Source: Limoniibacter endophyticus
Lineage (GTDB): Bacteria; Pseudomonadota; Alphaproteobacteria; Rhizobiales; Rhizobiaceae
DNA: 64,000 nt
Assembly: GCF_014652835.1 (NCBI RefSeq)
Contig: NZ_BMZO01000006.1
Coordinates: forward strand, 124,001 to 188,000
Direction: 5' to 3'
In this document: positions 17,861-27,040 of the stretch, in pieces
Position numbering within the stretch: position 1 is the first letter of the stretch
Layout: every line of letters starts with the position of its first letter
Program-made: the position numbers and the translations under genes
Notes under the pieces: model-generated
Database searches by the model: none
What the model was told of the DNA's origin: nothing
The model's input: the letters and a program-made list of their open reading frames with translations, nothing else

Positions 17861-19375
17861 TCATGCTGACTTCTTCAACTGCGCGGCATCCCACCGCCCC
17901 TCCTGCCCTTTTGGCAGGAGATGCTTTTGAATGCGCTGGCTTGGCGTGCGCTGAAACTCTTCCACAACCTTGAAATAGCGCGGCCTTTGATACGGAGCGA
18001 GGCGTTCGGCCATCCAGTGCCATAGCTGATCGAAATCGATCGTGATCCCGCTGCGGACCTGTAAGAAGAGGAGTATGTCATGCTCCCCTATTTCTCCCGG
18101 CACGCCCACCATCGCGGACTCCACGACATCTGGATGGAGATTGGCCACGGTCTCTACCTCGAAGGCTGAAACATTCTCGCCTTTGCAGCGCACAGAGTCA
18201 GTCATGCGTCCAAGAAAGAACAGCATGCCGTTTTCATCCCACGAACCAAGGTCGCCTGTATGGAACCCGTCAGGCTGCAAGGCCCTGGCCGTTGCATCGG
18301 GATTCCGGTAGTAGCCCTGCGTGATCGCGCCGGGCAAACTTGTTCGCACGACGATCTCGCCCGGACCGTCTCCTGCCTTTAATGTTCGGCCGTTCTCGTC
18401 TTTCAGGTCGATCTCGAACCATGGCATTGCGCGTCCGACGGATCCGACCACGCCTTCATTGTTCCAGGTCGTCAGGCTCGAACACTCGGTCATGCCGTAG
18501 CATTCTCGGATTTGTACACCGAACCTCTTCTCAAAAGGACGCCATGCAACGGGCGCGCAACCCCCGCCCCACGCCACGCGCACCGCATGATTGCGTTCCC
18601 AGTCGCTTATGGGCTGCTTGAGAAGAATTTGAATGATGCCGCCTAGATGATGGATATGCGTGCACCCGGCTTCTGCAACTTGTTGCCAGAAACGCGACGC
18701 GCTGAAACGGTCGGAAATCGTCAGATGCACGTCGCGCAACAGCGGGACCATCAGTACCTGAGCACCGCCAATATGATAAAACGGTTCCCACATGAACATG
18801 TTGTCGCCGGGCTTCATGTCGCCGCAGAGGGCGACACCCTCGGCAGCCAATTCCAGCATCATATGGCTCACCATGACACCTTTGGCGGGACCCGTCGTGC
18901 CGGAAGTGAACATGATAGAGGCCAGATCGCCAGCTTCGGGAAACGCAGCGGGCAGCGGTGAAGCTCCCGTTGGCAGTTCGTCCTCATGCATCTGGTCGAC
19001 GGGAATTCCTTCCGCTTCTGCGCATGCGGGAAGGCGCGCCGCGACGTCTGGATCGCAGACGATCAGCGATGGCTCTACGGTACGGATGACATGGGCAAGT
19101 GGAGCGCCCACTAGAGCCGGGTTGACAGGCACCCAGACGAGGCCGGCGCGCAGCAGGCCGTGAATGATCGCGAGCGATGACAGGCTGTTTGCCATCATCA
19201 CGACCACGCGATCGCCCTTGCGCAGGCCGCGATCATAATAGCGCTGGGCAAAACCCTCCGCGGCCATGGCAAGGCACTGGAACGTAAGCGGCCCGGTGCT
19301 GGTATTGGCAAAAATTCGGTTGGGTGTCTCGTGGGCGAGGACTTGCAGGCGGTTAGCCAATCCTTGGATCTGCAT
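17861..19375 (-). CDS. AMP-forming acyl-CoA synthetase (CaiC-like)
   Basis: 504 aa, ANL superfamily. ATP-binding loop TSGTTGPAKG at 157-166, A5 motif YGMTE, hinge motif TGDLG and the C-terminal catalytic lysine region QRIQKHLLPK. It activates a carboxylic acid to the CoA thioester with ATP. The sequence style is closest to crotonobetaine/carnitine-CoA ligases; the true acid is unknown. The enoyl-CoA hydratase gene at the head of the same operon is a natural next step after activation. ATG at 19375; 53 bp separate it from the upstream permease gene. Confidence 0.9.
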   Translation of the reverse strand: MQIQGLANRLQVLAHETPNRIFANTSTGPLTFQCLAMAAEGFAQRYYDRGLRKGDRVVVMMANSLSSLAIIHGLLRAGLVWVPVNPALVGAPLAHVIRTVEPSLIVCDPDVAARLPACAEAEGIPVDQMHEDELPTGASPLPAAFPEAGDLASIMFTSGTTGPAKGVMVSHMMLELAAEGVALCGDMKPGDNMFMWEPFYHIGGAQVLMVPLLRDVHLTISDRFSASRFWQQVAEAGCTHIHHLGGIIQILLKQPISDWERNHAVRVAWGGGCAPVAWRPFEKRFGVQIRECYGMTECSSLTTWNNEGVVGSVGRAMPWFEIDLKDENGRTLKAGDGPGEIVVRTSLPGAITQGYYRNPDATARALQPDGFHTGDLGSWDENGMLFFLGRMTDSVRCKGENVSAFEVETVANLHPDVVESAMVGVPGEIGEHDILLFLQVRSGITIDFDQLWHWMAERLAPYQRPRYFKVVEEFQRTPSQRIQKHLLPKGQEGRWDAAQLKKSA

Positions 19376-19428
19376 TTCGACGAAAACCTTGATATTTAGC
19401 CGGAGGGGTCAAAGAACCTTGGCAAATT

Positions 19429-21168
19429 TCATTTCTGAAGCTTCTGGGCTGCGAGCAGAATGGCGGTGACGAGGAGCAGCACCACGACCGATACCGCAGC
19501 GAGCGTCGGATTGAGCTGCAAGAACATGTCGTCCCACATCTGCTTGGGAAGCGTCGTCTTCAGACCGCCCGAGATGAAGATCGCGACCGTCAGCTCATCG
19601 AACGAGGTAACGAAGGCGAAAAGGGCAGCTGAAATCACGCCTCCGCGCAATAGCGGCAGGGTGATGCGTCGCAAGATCGTCAGACGCCCTGCTCCAAGTG
19701 TCTCCGCCGCCTGGTTCAGGCGCCAGTCATACCCGTTCAGCACTGCGCCCACGGTGATGAAGCAGTAGGGTATGGCGAGAAGCGTGTGGCCGATAATAAG
19801 GCCGGTATTTGTAGCCACCATTCCAAGCTGTGCCATTAGGTAGAAGAGGCCGACGGCAATGACGATACGCGGAACTACCATTGGCGCCAGCATCAGCGCG
19901 AAGATTGGACCGTTCCAGCGCGACTTGCTGCGTGCCAAAGCAAGCGCCGCCAGACCGCCGAGAACGGTTGCAAAGAACGCGGTGGCGAAGGCCACTCCGA
20001 ACGAGCGCAACGTGGCGGAGAGCCAGAGCGGAGAGGTCAGGTATTGCTCAAACCAACGCAGTGAGTAGCCCGGCGGTGGGAACTGCAGCGAACTGGCGGA
20101 GGTGAAGGCAATCGGGAAGACGACAAACATCGGAGCGATGAGGAATGTCAGCGCTAACAGGGGATAAAGCTTGAAGCCACCCTCGCCTGCATTCGTGCCC
20201 CTGCTCAGGCGATCAAATGGCCGGCTAAGCGTCGCCATGGCGCTGAGTATCTTCCGGCCCGTGTGCCTGAGTACGCCATTGCTTGGGGTTGTGCTGTCCG
20301 CGCTCGCACCCGAAATTGTCGAGAGTCCGAAGAAGCGGTTGTAAATCCAGATCGCGATCAGCGCTGCGGCAACCATGAGGCTCGCCAACACCGCTGCAAA
20401 CGCCCAGTTCACCAGCTCCTGCACCTGCGTGATGATAGTTTGCGCAAGCATGGTCTGGCCGCGTCCACCCAGGAAGGCGGGGACAATAAAGAAGCCGAGC
20501 GAGGTTATGAAGGTCAGCAGACCTGCCGCAGCCGCGCCCGGTATTGAGAGCGGGAAATATATCAGCCAGAATCGTTCGGAACGGCTCGCTCCCAAGGTTC
20601 CCGCAGCCAGTGCGAGACGTCGGTCTATGCCGTTCATCACTGGAAGCATGGTCAGGACTGCAAGCGGCATCATCGCATGGACCATGCCGATGATCACGCC
20701 AAGCTCATTATACATCATCCGAAGAGGCCTATCGATGAGGCCTATATCCATGAAGAGCGTATTGAGAACGCCGCGGTTGCCGAGCAGGATCATCCAAGCA
20801 AAGGTCTTCACCAGGTAGGAGGTCCAGAACGGCAGCAGTACCAGCAAGGTCAACATCGCCTGACGCGAGCTTTGCATCCGCGAAAGCCACAACGCCAGGG
20901 GATAACCGAGCAGCACCGAAAATACCGCCGTGAGGATAGCGATGCGGAAGGTGATGCCGAGAATGCTCCAGTAGACCGGGGCAGTCAGGAGCCGTTCATA
21001 GTGCTCTGTTGTGAAGCCACCGGTGGCGCCATCCTGGATGCCGAGCACGAACAGCCTTGCCATTGGAAACAGGAAGAACACGGCGAGGAGGGCAATCGCC
21101 GGCACGGCAAGCCAGATCGGACCAGGCCGCAATGTCCTCGCGCGCGAAGTCACGTGAGAGATGCTCAT
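19429..21168 (-). CDS. Fused ABC permease (PotB-PotC in one chain)
   Basis: 579 aa with two complete type I permease domains. The EAA loop occurs twice: ALAAGTLGASRSERFWLIYF region (188-207) and QAAETLGAGRLTILRRITL region (487-506), joined by a polar linker at about 285-335. About 12 membrane segments in total. One protein therefore supplies both channel halves, as in ThiP/FbpB, while the sequence style is spermidine/putrescine PotB and PotC. The ATG at 21168 overlaps the ATPase stop (ATGA); the longer frame upstream has no family match. Confidence 0.92.
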   Translation of the reverse strand: MSISHVTSRARTLRPGPIWLAVPAIALLAVFFLFPMARLFVLGIQDGATGGFTTEHYERLLTAPVYWSILGITFRIAILTAVFSVLLGYPLALWLSRMQSSRQAMLTLLVLLPFWTSYLVKTFAWMILLGNRGVLNTLFMDIGLIDRPLRMMYNELGVIIGMVHAMMPLAVLTMLPVMNGIDRRLALAAGTLGASRSERFWLIYFPLSIPGAAAAGLLTFITSLGFFIVPAFLGGRGQTMLAQTIITQVQELVNWAFAAVLASLMVAAALIAIWIYNRFFGLSTISGASADSTTPSNGVLRHTGRKILSAMATLSRPFDRLSRGTNAGEGGFKLYPLLALTFLIAPMFVVFPIAFTSASSLQFPPPGYSLRWFEQYLTSPLWLSATLRSFGVAFATAFFATVLGGLAALALARSKSRWNGPIFALMLAPMVVPRIVIAVGLFYLMAQLGMVATNTGLIIGHTLLAIPYCFITVGAVLNGYDWRLNQAAETLGAGRLTILRRITLPLLRGGVISAALFAFVTSFDELTVAIFISGGLKTTLPKQMWDDMFLQLNPTLAAVSVVVLLLVTAILLAAQKLQK

Positions 21169-22244
21169 GCGACGACCCTCGCAGCAGCTTTCGGCCAATG
21201 CGTGACGACTTCTTCCCCGATGACAGGTAGATCACCCGTTGCAACGTCGTGGCGAAGCGTCACTATGCTATCGTCGGCCAGTGCGATGAGCAGTCTTGTC
21301 TCGACACCGACATAGACCATGTCCGTCAGCCTGCCGCGAACGCTATCGAATTCCCCCGTTGGCGCCTCGCCGAGACGCATATGTTCAGGGCGTATGGAGA
21401 GGGCGACCTCATCGGAACGGGTGCGCGACATGTCACGCCCGGAGAATGTGCCGCTGGCTGTCCGCACTTTTGCGAAATCCCCGTCACTCCCGTCGCGCTT
21501 TCCTTTCAGGACATTGGAATGTCCGATGAACGTCGCTGCAAAGAGAGTTTCCGGATTGGCGTAGATCTGATGCGGACTCCCGAGCTGTTCCACCCGTGCG
21601 TGGTTCATCACGCAAATTCTGTCCGACATGACCAGAGCTTCCTCCTGGTCGTGCGTCACGTAGATGACCGTTGTTCCGTATTCCTTATGCAGACGCCGTA
21701 TTTCCAGCTGCATATGCTCCCGCAGCGCCTTGTCCAACGCACCGAGCGGCTCGTCCATCAGGATCACGTTGGGGTTGAAGACAAAACATCTCGCCAGGGC
21801 GACACGCTGCTGTTGACCACCCGACAATTCCTTGGGGAAGCGGTGCGAGAACTTATCGAGCTGCACTTTGCGCAAGGTTTCTTCGACGCGGCTGCGAACC
21901 TCGGCGGCTGGAAGTCTGCGCATCTGCAAGGGAAAGGCGACATTCTCTGCAACCGTCATGTGCGGAAAAAGCGCGTAATGCTGGAAAACCATGCCCATGC
22001 CGCGTTCGTTGACCGGCCGGTAGGTCCAGTCTGCGCCGTCAACCAGCAACCTGCCACCACTTGGTTCCGTCAGACCTGCAACCATCTGCAGCAAAGTGGT
22101 CTTGCCTGAGCCCGATGGCCCTAGCAATGTCAGGAATTCACCGTTCTGAACCGTCAGGCTTGTTTGCTCAAGCGCAGTGAAATTCCCATATCGCTTAGAC
22201 AGTCCTTCGAGGACAAGTTTGGCTTGCTGCTGGTCCGCTGTCAT
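21165..22244 (-). CDS. ABC transporter ATP-binding protein (PotA-like)
   Basis: 359 aa: Walker A GPSGSGKTT (42-50), Q-loop FQHYALFPHMT, signature LSGGQQQRVALAR, Walker B VILMDEP, switch VTHDQEEALVMSD and a TOBE domain at the C-terminus (ALSIRPEHMRLG). The ATG at 22244 has AGGAA six bases upstream. Works with the fused permease and the binding protein encoded upstream. Substrate class by family: polyamine, iron or other small amines. Confidence 0.93.
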   Translation of the reverse strand: MTADQQQAKLVLEGLSKRYGNFTALEQTSLTVQNGEFLTLLGPSGSGKTTLLQMVAGLTEPSGGRLLVDGADWTYRPVNERGMGMVFQHYALFPHMTVAENVAFPLQMRRLPAAEVRSRVEETLRKVQLDKFSHRFPKELSGGQQQRVALARCFVFNPNVILMDEPLGALDKALREHMQLEIRRLHKEYGTTVIYVTHDQEEALVMSDRICVMNHARVEQLGSPHQIYANPETLFAATFIGHSNVLKGKRDGSDGDFAKVRTASGTFSGRDMSRTRSDEVALSIRPEHMRLGEAPTGEFDSVRGRLTDMVYVGVETRLLIALADDSIVTLRHDVATGDLPVIGEEVVTHWPKAAARVVA

Positions 22245-22325
22245 CGTTATTCCTAAAATTCCACGAGGGAGCGTTCGCATCCGCTCAGGCGAACGCGCTG
22301 CTTTAGTGACGCTTGATTTCATGGG

Positions 22326-22355
22326 CGGGAGGGCGGCACCAAAGCCGTCCTCCCG
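22326..22355 (-). other. Intercistronic stem-loop between binding-protein and ATPase genes
   Basis: 12-bp stem (one A-C mismatch in the RNA) with a 6-nt loop, just beyond the stop of the binding-protein gene and without a U-tract. It probably protects or processes the 3' end of the binding-protein message and does not terminate transcription. Confidence 0.55.
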
Positions 22356-22361
22356 AATGGG

Positions 22362-23420
22362 TTAGGCCAGAAGCCAGCTGTTGAACCGCTCGCTGAGGGC
22401 GGCGCGGTTCTCTTTCCAGTAGGGCTCGGAGGCGAGCGACATTACCTTGAGATTTTCAGGTGCCGTCGGCAGAATCGCGGCGCGTTCGGGGTCGATGTGA
22501 TCATAGGCGCTCAGGTTGGTCGGGCCGTAGGCGACATCGTCTGTAAACTTGGCCTGCATATCACCTTGCGCACAGAAGGCGACGAACTCACGTGCTATGT
22601 CGGCTTTCGGATTTCCTTTGGGGATTCCCCACCCTTCGATGGAATAAAGTCCCCCGTTCCACACGATCTTTGCGGGTGCTCCACCGTCGATGGCGGATTG
22701 AATGCGAGCGTTCCAGGCTGCGATCATGTCGACTTCGCCGCTTTCAAGCAACTGCGTCGACTGCGCACCGCCGGTCCACCAGACATCGACGTGGCTTTTG
22801 ATTTCATCAAGTTTCTTGAACGCGCGATCGACATCGAGCGGGTAGAGATCCTTGGGTTCGACGCCATCCGCCATAAGCGCGATTTCGAGCGTGTCGATCG
22901 GATTGCGTCGTAGCGAACGGCGACCGGGAAAGCGTTCGACGTCCCAGAAAGCACTCCAGCCCTCGGGTGCCTCGGTTATGGTGTCGGTATTGTAAGCGAG
23001 AACCGTCGAATAGACGTCGGTGCCGAGCATGTTCGGGTACACGGCTTCCGGCATTACATTGCTGACCTTCGCCGGGTCGAGGTTCAAGGGTTCGAGCAGA
23101 TCTTCATCTTCAAGGATAAGGCGTGCCGACAGGGTCAGCGTGCAGACATCCCAGATGTAGGAACCTGTTTCCACGATGGACTTGAACTGCGCTGTGGGCT
23201 CTGCATCGCGCGCAACGCCAGTGATCGTGATGCCCGTCGCCGCGGTGAAGGGCTCGTAAAACGCTTTTCGATAGCCTTCGGTGAACGGGCCGCCCGGATC
23301 GGCGATTACGAGAGATTGTTCCGCCCACGCCCGCCGCAAAAATGCGGGCGTGGCGAGTGCTGCCGCGCCTGTAGCGAGCAGCGTGCGGCGGTTGAGATTG
23401 AAAAGGTTGGACCTGGACAT
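22362..23420 (-). CDS. ABC transporter substrate-binding protein (PotD-like)
   Basis: 352-aa periplasmic binding protein. The N-terminus NRRTLLATGAAALATPAFL suggests a twin-arginine-type signal with cleavage after AWA. The mature part (LVIADPGGPFTEGYRKAFYEP, YIWDVCTLT, MIAAWNARIQSAI) has the spermidine/putrescine-binding fold. The ATG at 23420 follows AGAGGAACACAG. Encoded just upstream of its ATPase and fused permease. Its ligand would identify the pathway of the whole cluster. Confidence 0.9.
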   Translation of the reverse strand: MSRSNLFNLNRRTLLATGAAALATPAFLRRAWAEQSLVIADPGGPFTEGYRKAFYEPFTAATGITITGVARDAEPTAQFKSIVETGSYIWDVCTLTLSARLILEDEDLLEPLNLDPAKVSNVMPEAVYPNMLGTDVYSTVLAYNTDTITEAPEGWSAFWDVERFPGRRSLRRNPIDTLEIALMADGVEPKDLYPLDVDRAFKKLDEIKSHVDVWWTGGAQSTQLLESGEVDMIAAWNARIQSAIDGGAPAKIVWNGGLYSIEGWGIPKGNPKADIAREFVAFCAQGDMQAKFTDDVAYGPTNLSAYDHIDPERAAILPTAPENLKVMSLASEPYWKENRAALSERFNSWLLA

Positions 23421-23510
23421 TCTGTGTTCCTCTGGAGTTCGCGCACCGTTTCGACGGCGTCTATTGGGTTGGCAGATACAATCGTCTCCCATTGCGACGA
23501 CTGGTAGAAA

Positions 23511-24281
23511 TCAGGCCTTGCGGGCAGCTCTCGTTGCCAGGAACTTTTCCATCATTGCCTGCGGCTCCCCGGAGGCGTAGGCCTCCCGCTGGATGCGGAC
23601 ACCGGCAGTCATTGCATTTTCGAAGCCAGCCTCTGTCAGTTCGGAAAAGCGCTGGCGGTTCAATCGCATCGCAACTGGCGGCTTACCGGCCAGAAATTCC
23701 GCGAGCTCGAGCGCTTCGGACTGTACTTTGTCGGCGTCGACAATGCGCGATATCAGTCCGAATTCGAAGGCTTCCTTTGCCTCCAGCATTCTGCCGGTCA
23801 GGGTCAGGTCAATGGTTCGAGCGAGGCCGAGAATTTCGCGCATGATCCAGCTTCCGGTGACAGTGGCGATGCCGGAATTGATCTCCGGCTGCCCCATCTT
23901 GACGCCGGCGTGAGCGATGCGGAGATCGCACAGAAGAGAAACCTGGAACGCCGAGCCGGCGGCAATGCCGTTGAGCGCCGCAACGATCGGCTTCGAGCCT
24001 TTCCGGAACAGATTGTAGAGCGTCTTCCATTCCGCCATCCACGACTCGGCACGGTCTGCATCGAAGCTCTTACTCTCCGACAGGTCCTGCCCTGCGCCGA
24101 AAGCACGGTCGCCAGCGCCAGTGAGTACGATTGCACCCACGTCCGCATCGGATTCGGCAGCTTTCAGTTCTGCGATCAGCTGGTCGCGCATCGGCGTGTT
24201 CCACGCGTTGAGCTTTTCCGGGCGGTTAAGGGTCAGGCGACGAACGCGGCCGATCGTTTCCACAAGTACGAACTGTTCCAA
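23511..24281 (-). CDS. Enoyl-CoA hydratase/isomerase family protein
   Basis: 256-aa crotonase-fold protein. Family landmarks: LNRPEKLNAWN, oxyanion loop GAGDRAFGAGQDLSE, NGIAAGSAFQVSLLCDLRIA and GQPEINSG with the Glu equivalent to hydratase Glu144. The second catalytic Glu of classical hydratases appears to be Asp (IDLTLTG), and the usual GGG of the oxyanion loop is GSA, so a different crotonase reaction is possible. The start is TTG at 24281, with GGGAGAG correctly placed; an upstream TTG (24305) falls inside the operator palindrome. First gene of the minus operon. Confidence 0.88.
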   Translation of the reverse strand: MEQFVLVETIGRVRRLTLNRPEKLNAWNTPMRDQLIAELKAAESDADVGAIVLTGAGDRAFGAGQDLSESKSFDADRAESWMAEWKTLYNLFRKGSKPIVAALNGIAAGSAFQVSLLCDLRIAHAGVKMGQPEINSGIATVTGSWIMREILGLARTIDLTLTGRMLEAKEAFEFGLISRIVDADKVQSEALELAEFLAGKPPVAMRLNRQRFSELTEAGFENAMTAGVRIQREAYASGEPQAMMEKFLATRAARKA

Positions 24282-24300
24282 TAAAGCTCTCCCATTGCAT

Positions 24301-24319
24301 TGCAATAACTATTATTGCA
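24301..24319. promoter_or_regulatory. Palindromic operator, probable IclR site A
   Basis: TGCAATA (24301-24307), 5-bp spacer, TATTGCA (24313-24319): a perfect inverted repeat in the divergent gap between the enoyl-CoA hydratase gene (starts 24281, minus) and the iclR gene (starts 24461, plus). A further ATTGCAT half-site lies at 24294-24300. The same pattern with the same spacing recurs at 25314-25332. Confidence 0.65.
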
Positions 24320-24460
24320 TAATGGTACTATGCAGGATTGTTAGGTCAAGCTTAAAATTTGAGCGTCGCTTCTGCGCATCCAAAGCGAGCCTGCCGCATG
24401 GCTATGATGGCTTGCAATGGACGCGATTGTGTGCGGAGAGAGCGGGACGGAGGAATACGG

Positions 24461-25243
24461 ATGAACGACAAGACCCCGCAGCCCAAGAGAACCGATCCGC
24501 TGATGGTGCAGTCGGTCGCGAAGGCATTCAAGGTTCTTACGGTTTTTGACAAGGGGCACGCCTCGTTGACGATGTCGCAGATTGCGCAGTTCACGGGCAT
24601 GGATATTAGTACGGCGCAGCGTTTCACGCATACGCTGACGCAGTTGGGATATCTGCGTAGGGACCCGATCTCTCGCCAGTTCGAGCTGTCGATCAAGACA
24701 TTGGATCTTGCATATCATTATACCCGCAGTTCGCGGCTGGTCGATCGCGCAATGCCCGCACTCCAGCACTTGAGTAAGGAAACCGAGGAAGCTGTCTCGC
24801 TGACCATTCTAGACGGTACCGAGATAGTGTTCGTAACCCGCTATCTCAGCCGGCAAATGCTAGCGACCGACGTTATTACGGGATCTCGCCTGCCCGCCTA
24901 TTGCACCTCGCCGGGCCGGGCCATTCTATCGCGTCTGCCAGAGGAAGATGTCGCGCATATTCTGGCCAATACAGAGTTCAAGGCGCATACGCCCGCAACA
25001 CCGACGACGCCCGATGCCGTCATGGCGCTTCTCGATGAAGCGCGAGGCAAGGGTTTTGCCGCCGCATTCGAGGAAATCTATCACGGGGACGCGTCGATCG
25101 GCGCGCCGATTACCGGTCCGGACGGAAATGTCATTGCCGCTGTTAGCGTTGCCGTTCCACTGGCCCGGTTCAATCGGGACGTTGTTTTGGAAACCTTCCC
25201 GAAGCTGGTCATCGCGGCGGCGCGCGCCATCTCGTTCAGCTAG
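24461..25243 (+). CDS. IclR-family transcriptional regulator
   Basis: 260 aa: N-terminal winged helix (VAKAFKVLTVFDKGHASLTM, then IAQFTGMDISTAQRFTHTL) and C-terminal IclR effector domain (ATDVITGSRLPAYCTSPGRA, FEEIYHGDASIGAPI). The ATG at 24461 has an ideal GGAGGAAT site; the upstream extension is not family-like. It sits between the two arms of the amine/CoA catabolic cluster and between two matching palindromes, so it very probably controls both arms. The effector is presumably a pathway intermediate. Confidence 0.93.
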   Translation: MNDKTPQPKRTDPLMVQSVAKAFKVLTVFDKGHASLTMSQIAQFTGMDISTAQRFTHTLTQLGYLRRDPISRQFELSIKTLDLAYHYTRSSRLVDRAMPALQHLSKETEEAVSLTILDGTEIVFVTRYLSRQMLATDVITGSRLPAYCTSPGRAILSRLPEEDVAHILANTEFKAHTPATPTTPDAVMALLDEARGKGFAAAFEEIYHGDASIGAPITGPDGNVIAAVSVAVPLARFNRDVVLETFPKLVIAAARAISFS

Positions 25244-25313
25244 AAGATTAGCTGTCGGGCTAGGGGACGATCCAGATATGGATTGACAGCAGTGCTGCTT
25301 TGCATTCTCTTTA

Positions 25314-25332
25314 TGCAATAGGGTTTATTGGA
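25314..25332. promoter_or_regulatory. Palindromic operator, probable IclR site B
   Basis: TGCAATA (25314-25320), 5-bp spacer, TATTGGA (25326-25332), one mismatch to site A with identical spacing. A third half-site TGCAATA (25334-25340) touches the ATG of the 2Fe-2S subunit gene, so binding here would block its expression directly. Confidence 0.6.
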
Positions 25333-25340
25333 TTGCAATA

Positions 25341-25652
25341 ATGACGATCACGCCTGCACCTCTCTTTCACCGTTTGTGTCCCCGGCAACCCGACACGATT
25401 ATTCGCTTCGATGGGCGTGAGATTGAAGCCATTTCGGGCGAGTCGCTGATTACGGCGCTACTTGGGGCTGGGCTGACGACGGGGCGCTCGGAGTTCGATC
25501 ACAAGCCACGCGCCGGCTTTTGTTTGATGGGCGCGTGTCAGGACTGCACGGTATGGACGCGCGATGGCAGACGTCTGCGCGCTTGCACGGTCGAGGTGGT
25601 GCCTGGCCTCGACCTCTGCTCCTTGCCGAAACAAGAGATCACCCTGACATGA
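25341..25652 (+). CDS. 2Fe-2S subunit of an HcnABC-like dehydrogenase (gamma)
   Basis: 103-aa ferredoxin-like subunit. Cys61, Cys66, Cys69 and Cys82 (GFCLMGACQDC, then RAC) give the C-x4-C-x2-C-x12-C pattern of plant-type 2Fe-2S domains. HcnA and the gamma subunits of opine oxidases and heteromeric D-hydroxyproline dehydrogenases share this size and layout. The ribosome site is weak (GGA eight bases away), overlapped by an operator half-site. Coupled to the next gene by ATGA. Confidence 0.88.
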   Translation: MTITPAPLFHRLCPRQPDTIIRFDGREIEAISGESLITALLGAGLTTGRSEFDHKPRAGFCLMGACQDCTVWTRDGRRLRACTVEVVPGLDLCSLPKQEITLT

Positions 25653-27040
25653 GCGAGAGCGAACATTCTCCTGTCATAATCGGCGCGGGACCGGCTGGAC
25701 TGGCATGTGCAGCAACTCTGGTTGAAGCAGGGTTGCGCCCGATCATTCTCGATGAAGCTGTGCGGCCCGGTGGCCAAGGCACACGCCGTCTGGCATCGGC
25801 GGTGCAGCCGCTGGCTCGCCGCCTCATGGGCAGCAAGGGCGTTGTGGAAACCGCACGCCGAGAAGCCGCCGAGGACGCGATACTCAAGGCATGTGACTGG
25901 CGTCCAGGAAATCTTATATGGGGCATATTCGGCGATCGTCTCGAAATCCTGCGTGACGGTCGGCATGAGGAGTTGAAATTCAGTCAGTTGATGATTTCAT
26001 CGGGGGCGACCGATCGGATCATGGCCCTTCCCGGATGGACGCTCCCCGGGGTGTACTCGCTTGGCGGCGCGCAGGTCGCGTTGAAGCAGCATGCGGCGCT
26101 GATCGGACAGTCGGTCGTTATGGCGGGATCTTCTCCCCTGCTCTATCTGGCCGCGGTGCAATATGCCCGCATGGGCGTCAGAAGTCTCGTGGTCGTTGAT
26201 ACCGTTCCGCGACTGAACAAGATGAAAGCGGGCATTGGAATGGCGCTGACAGCGCCCACCACCTTGCTTGAGGGTGTGTCACTTCTGCTGGAATTGAAAC
26301 GACGCGGCGTGCGAATGGTTACGGGCGCAAGCCCTCAGCGCATCGTCGGCCACGATCGAGTAGAAGCGCTCGAGATCCAACACGCGGATGGTTGTGTCGA
26401 ACGCATATCCTGCGACGCCGTCGCCTACGGCTACGGTTTGCGACCTGAAACGCAGCTGGCGGAATTGGCTGGAGCGCAGTTCCGCTTCGATCCGACCTTG
26501 CGCAACTGGTTTCCCCTCATCGACGAGGACGGACGCGCAGGCCCGAATCTCTGGCTTGCCGGCGATTGCGCGCAGACCGGCGGGCGCGTTGCTGCTGCCA
26601 AGAGCGGACGTCTCGCGGCTCTTTCAATGCTTGAAGCGCGCGGAAATCCCGCTCTGTCCGCAGAAATGAGGGCGCTGCGTCGTTCAGTCGGCAGGTTAAG
26701 ACAGTTTCAGCTCCATATGGCGAAAGCATTCCGCTGGCCACATGAGATGGCGGGCACACTGCCGGATGCGACCATCGTTTGCAGGTGTGAACGAGTCAGT
26801 GCCGGAGAAATCCGCGCGGCGGTAGGAAACATTGCTGGCCCGGTCGAGGTGAACCGCGTCAAAGCCATTACCCGCTGCGGGATGGGGCGTTGCCAGGGGC
26901 GATTCTGTGGCCAGACCTTGCAGGAACTGACAGCGACGGCCAGCGGCTTACCGGTCGCTGACGTTGGGCGTATGCGCGCCCAGGCGCCGGTCAAACCAAT
27001 TCCGATCTCTGCCAGTCAATCGGAAGTTGTTCATCCATGA
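25649..27040 (+). CDS. FAD/NAD-type subunit of an HcnABC-like dehydrogenase (alpha)
   Basis: 463 aa, pyridine-nucleotide-disulfide oxidoreductase fold: FAD motif GAGPAG at 12-17, second dinucleotide region around VVMAGSSPLLYLAAVQYARM, and a C-terminal BFD-like 2Fe-2S domain (VCRCERVSAGEIRAAV and CGMGRCQGRFCG). This is the HcnB/OoxA layout. It takes electrons from the beta subunit and passes them through the iron-sulfur centres. ATG at 25649 overlaps the preceding stop; the earlier in-frame start at 25520 only mirrors the previous gene. Confidence 0.9.
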   Translation: MSESEHSPVIIGAGPAGLACAATLVEAGLRPIILDEAVRPGGQGTRRLASAVQPLARRLMGSKGVVETARREAAEDAILKACDWRPGNLIWGIFGDRLEILRDGRHEELKFSQLMISSGATDRIMALPGWTLPGVYSLGGAQVALKQHAALIGQSVVMAGSSPLLYLAAVQYARMGVRSLVVVDTVPRLNKMKAGIGMALTAPTTLLEGVSLLLELKRRGVRMVTGASPQRIVGHDRVEALEIQHADGCVERISCDAVAYGYGLRPETQLAELAGAQFRFDPTLRNWFPLIDEDGRAGPNLWLAGDCAQTGGRVAAAKSGRLAALSMLEARGNPALSAEMRALRRSVGRLRQFQLHMAKAFRWPHEMAGTLPDATIVCRCERVSAGEIRAAVGNIAGPVEVNRVKAITRCGMGRCQGRFCGQTLQELTATASGLPVADVGRMRAQAPVKPIPISASQSEVVHP

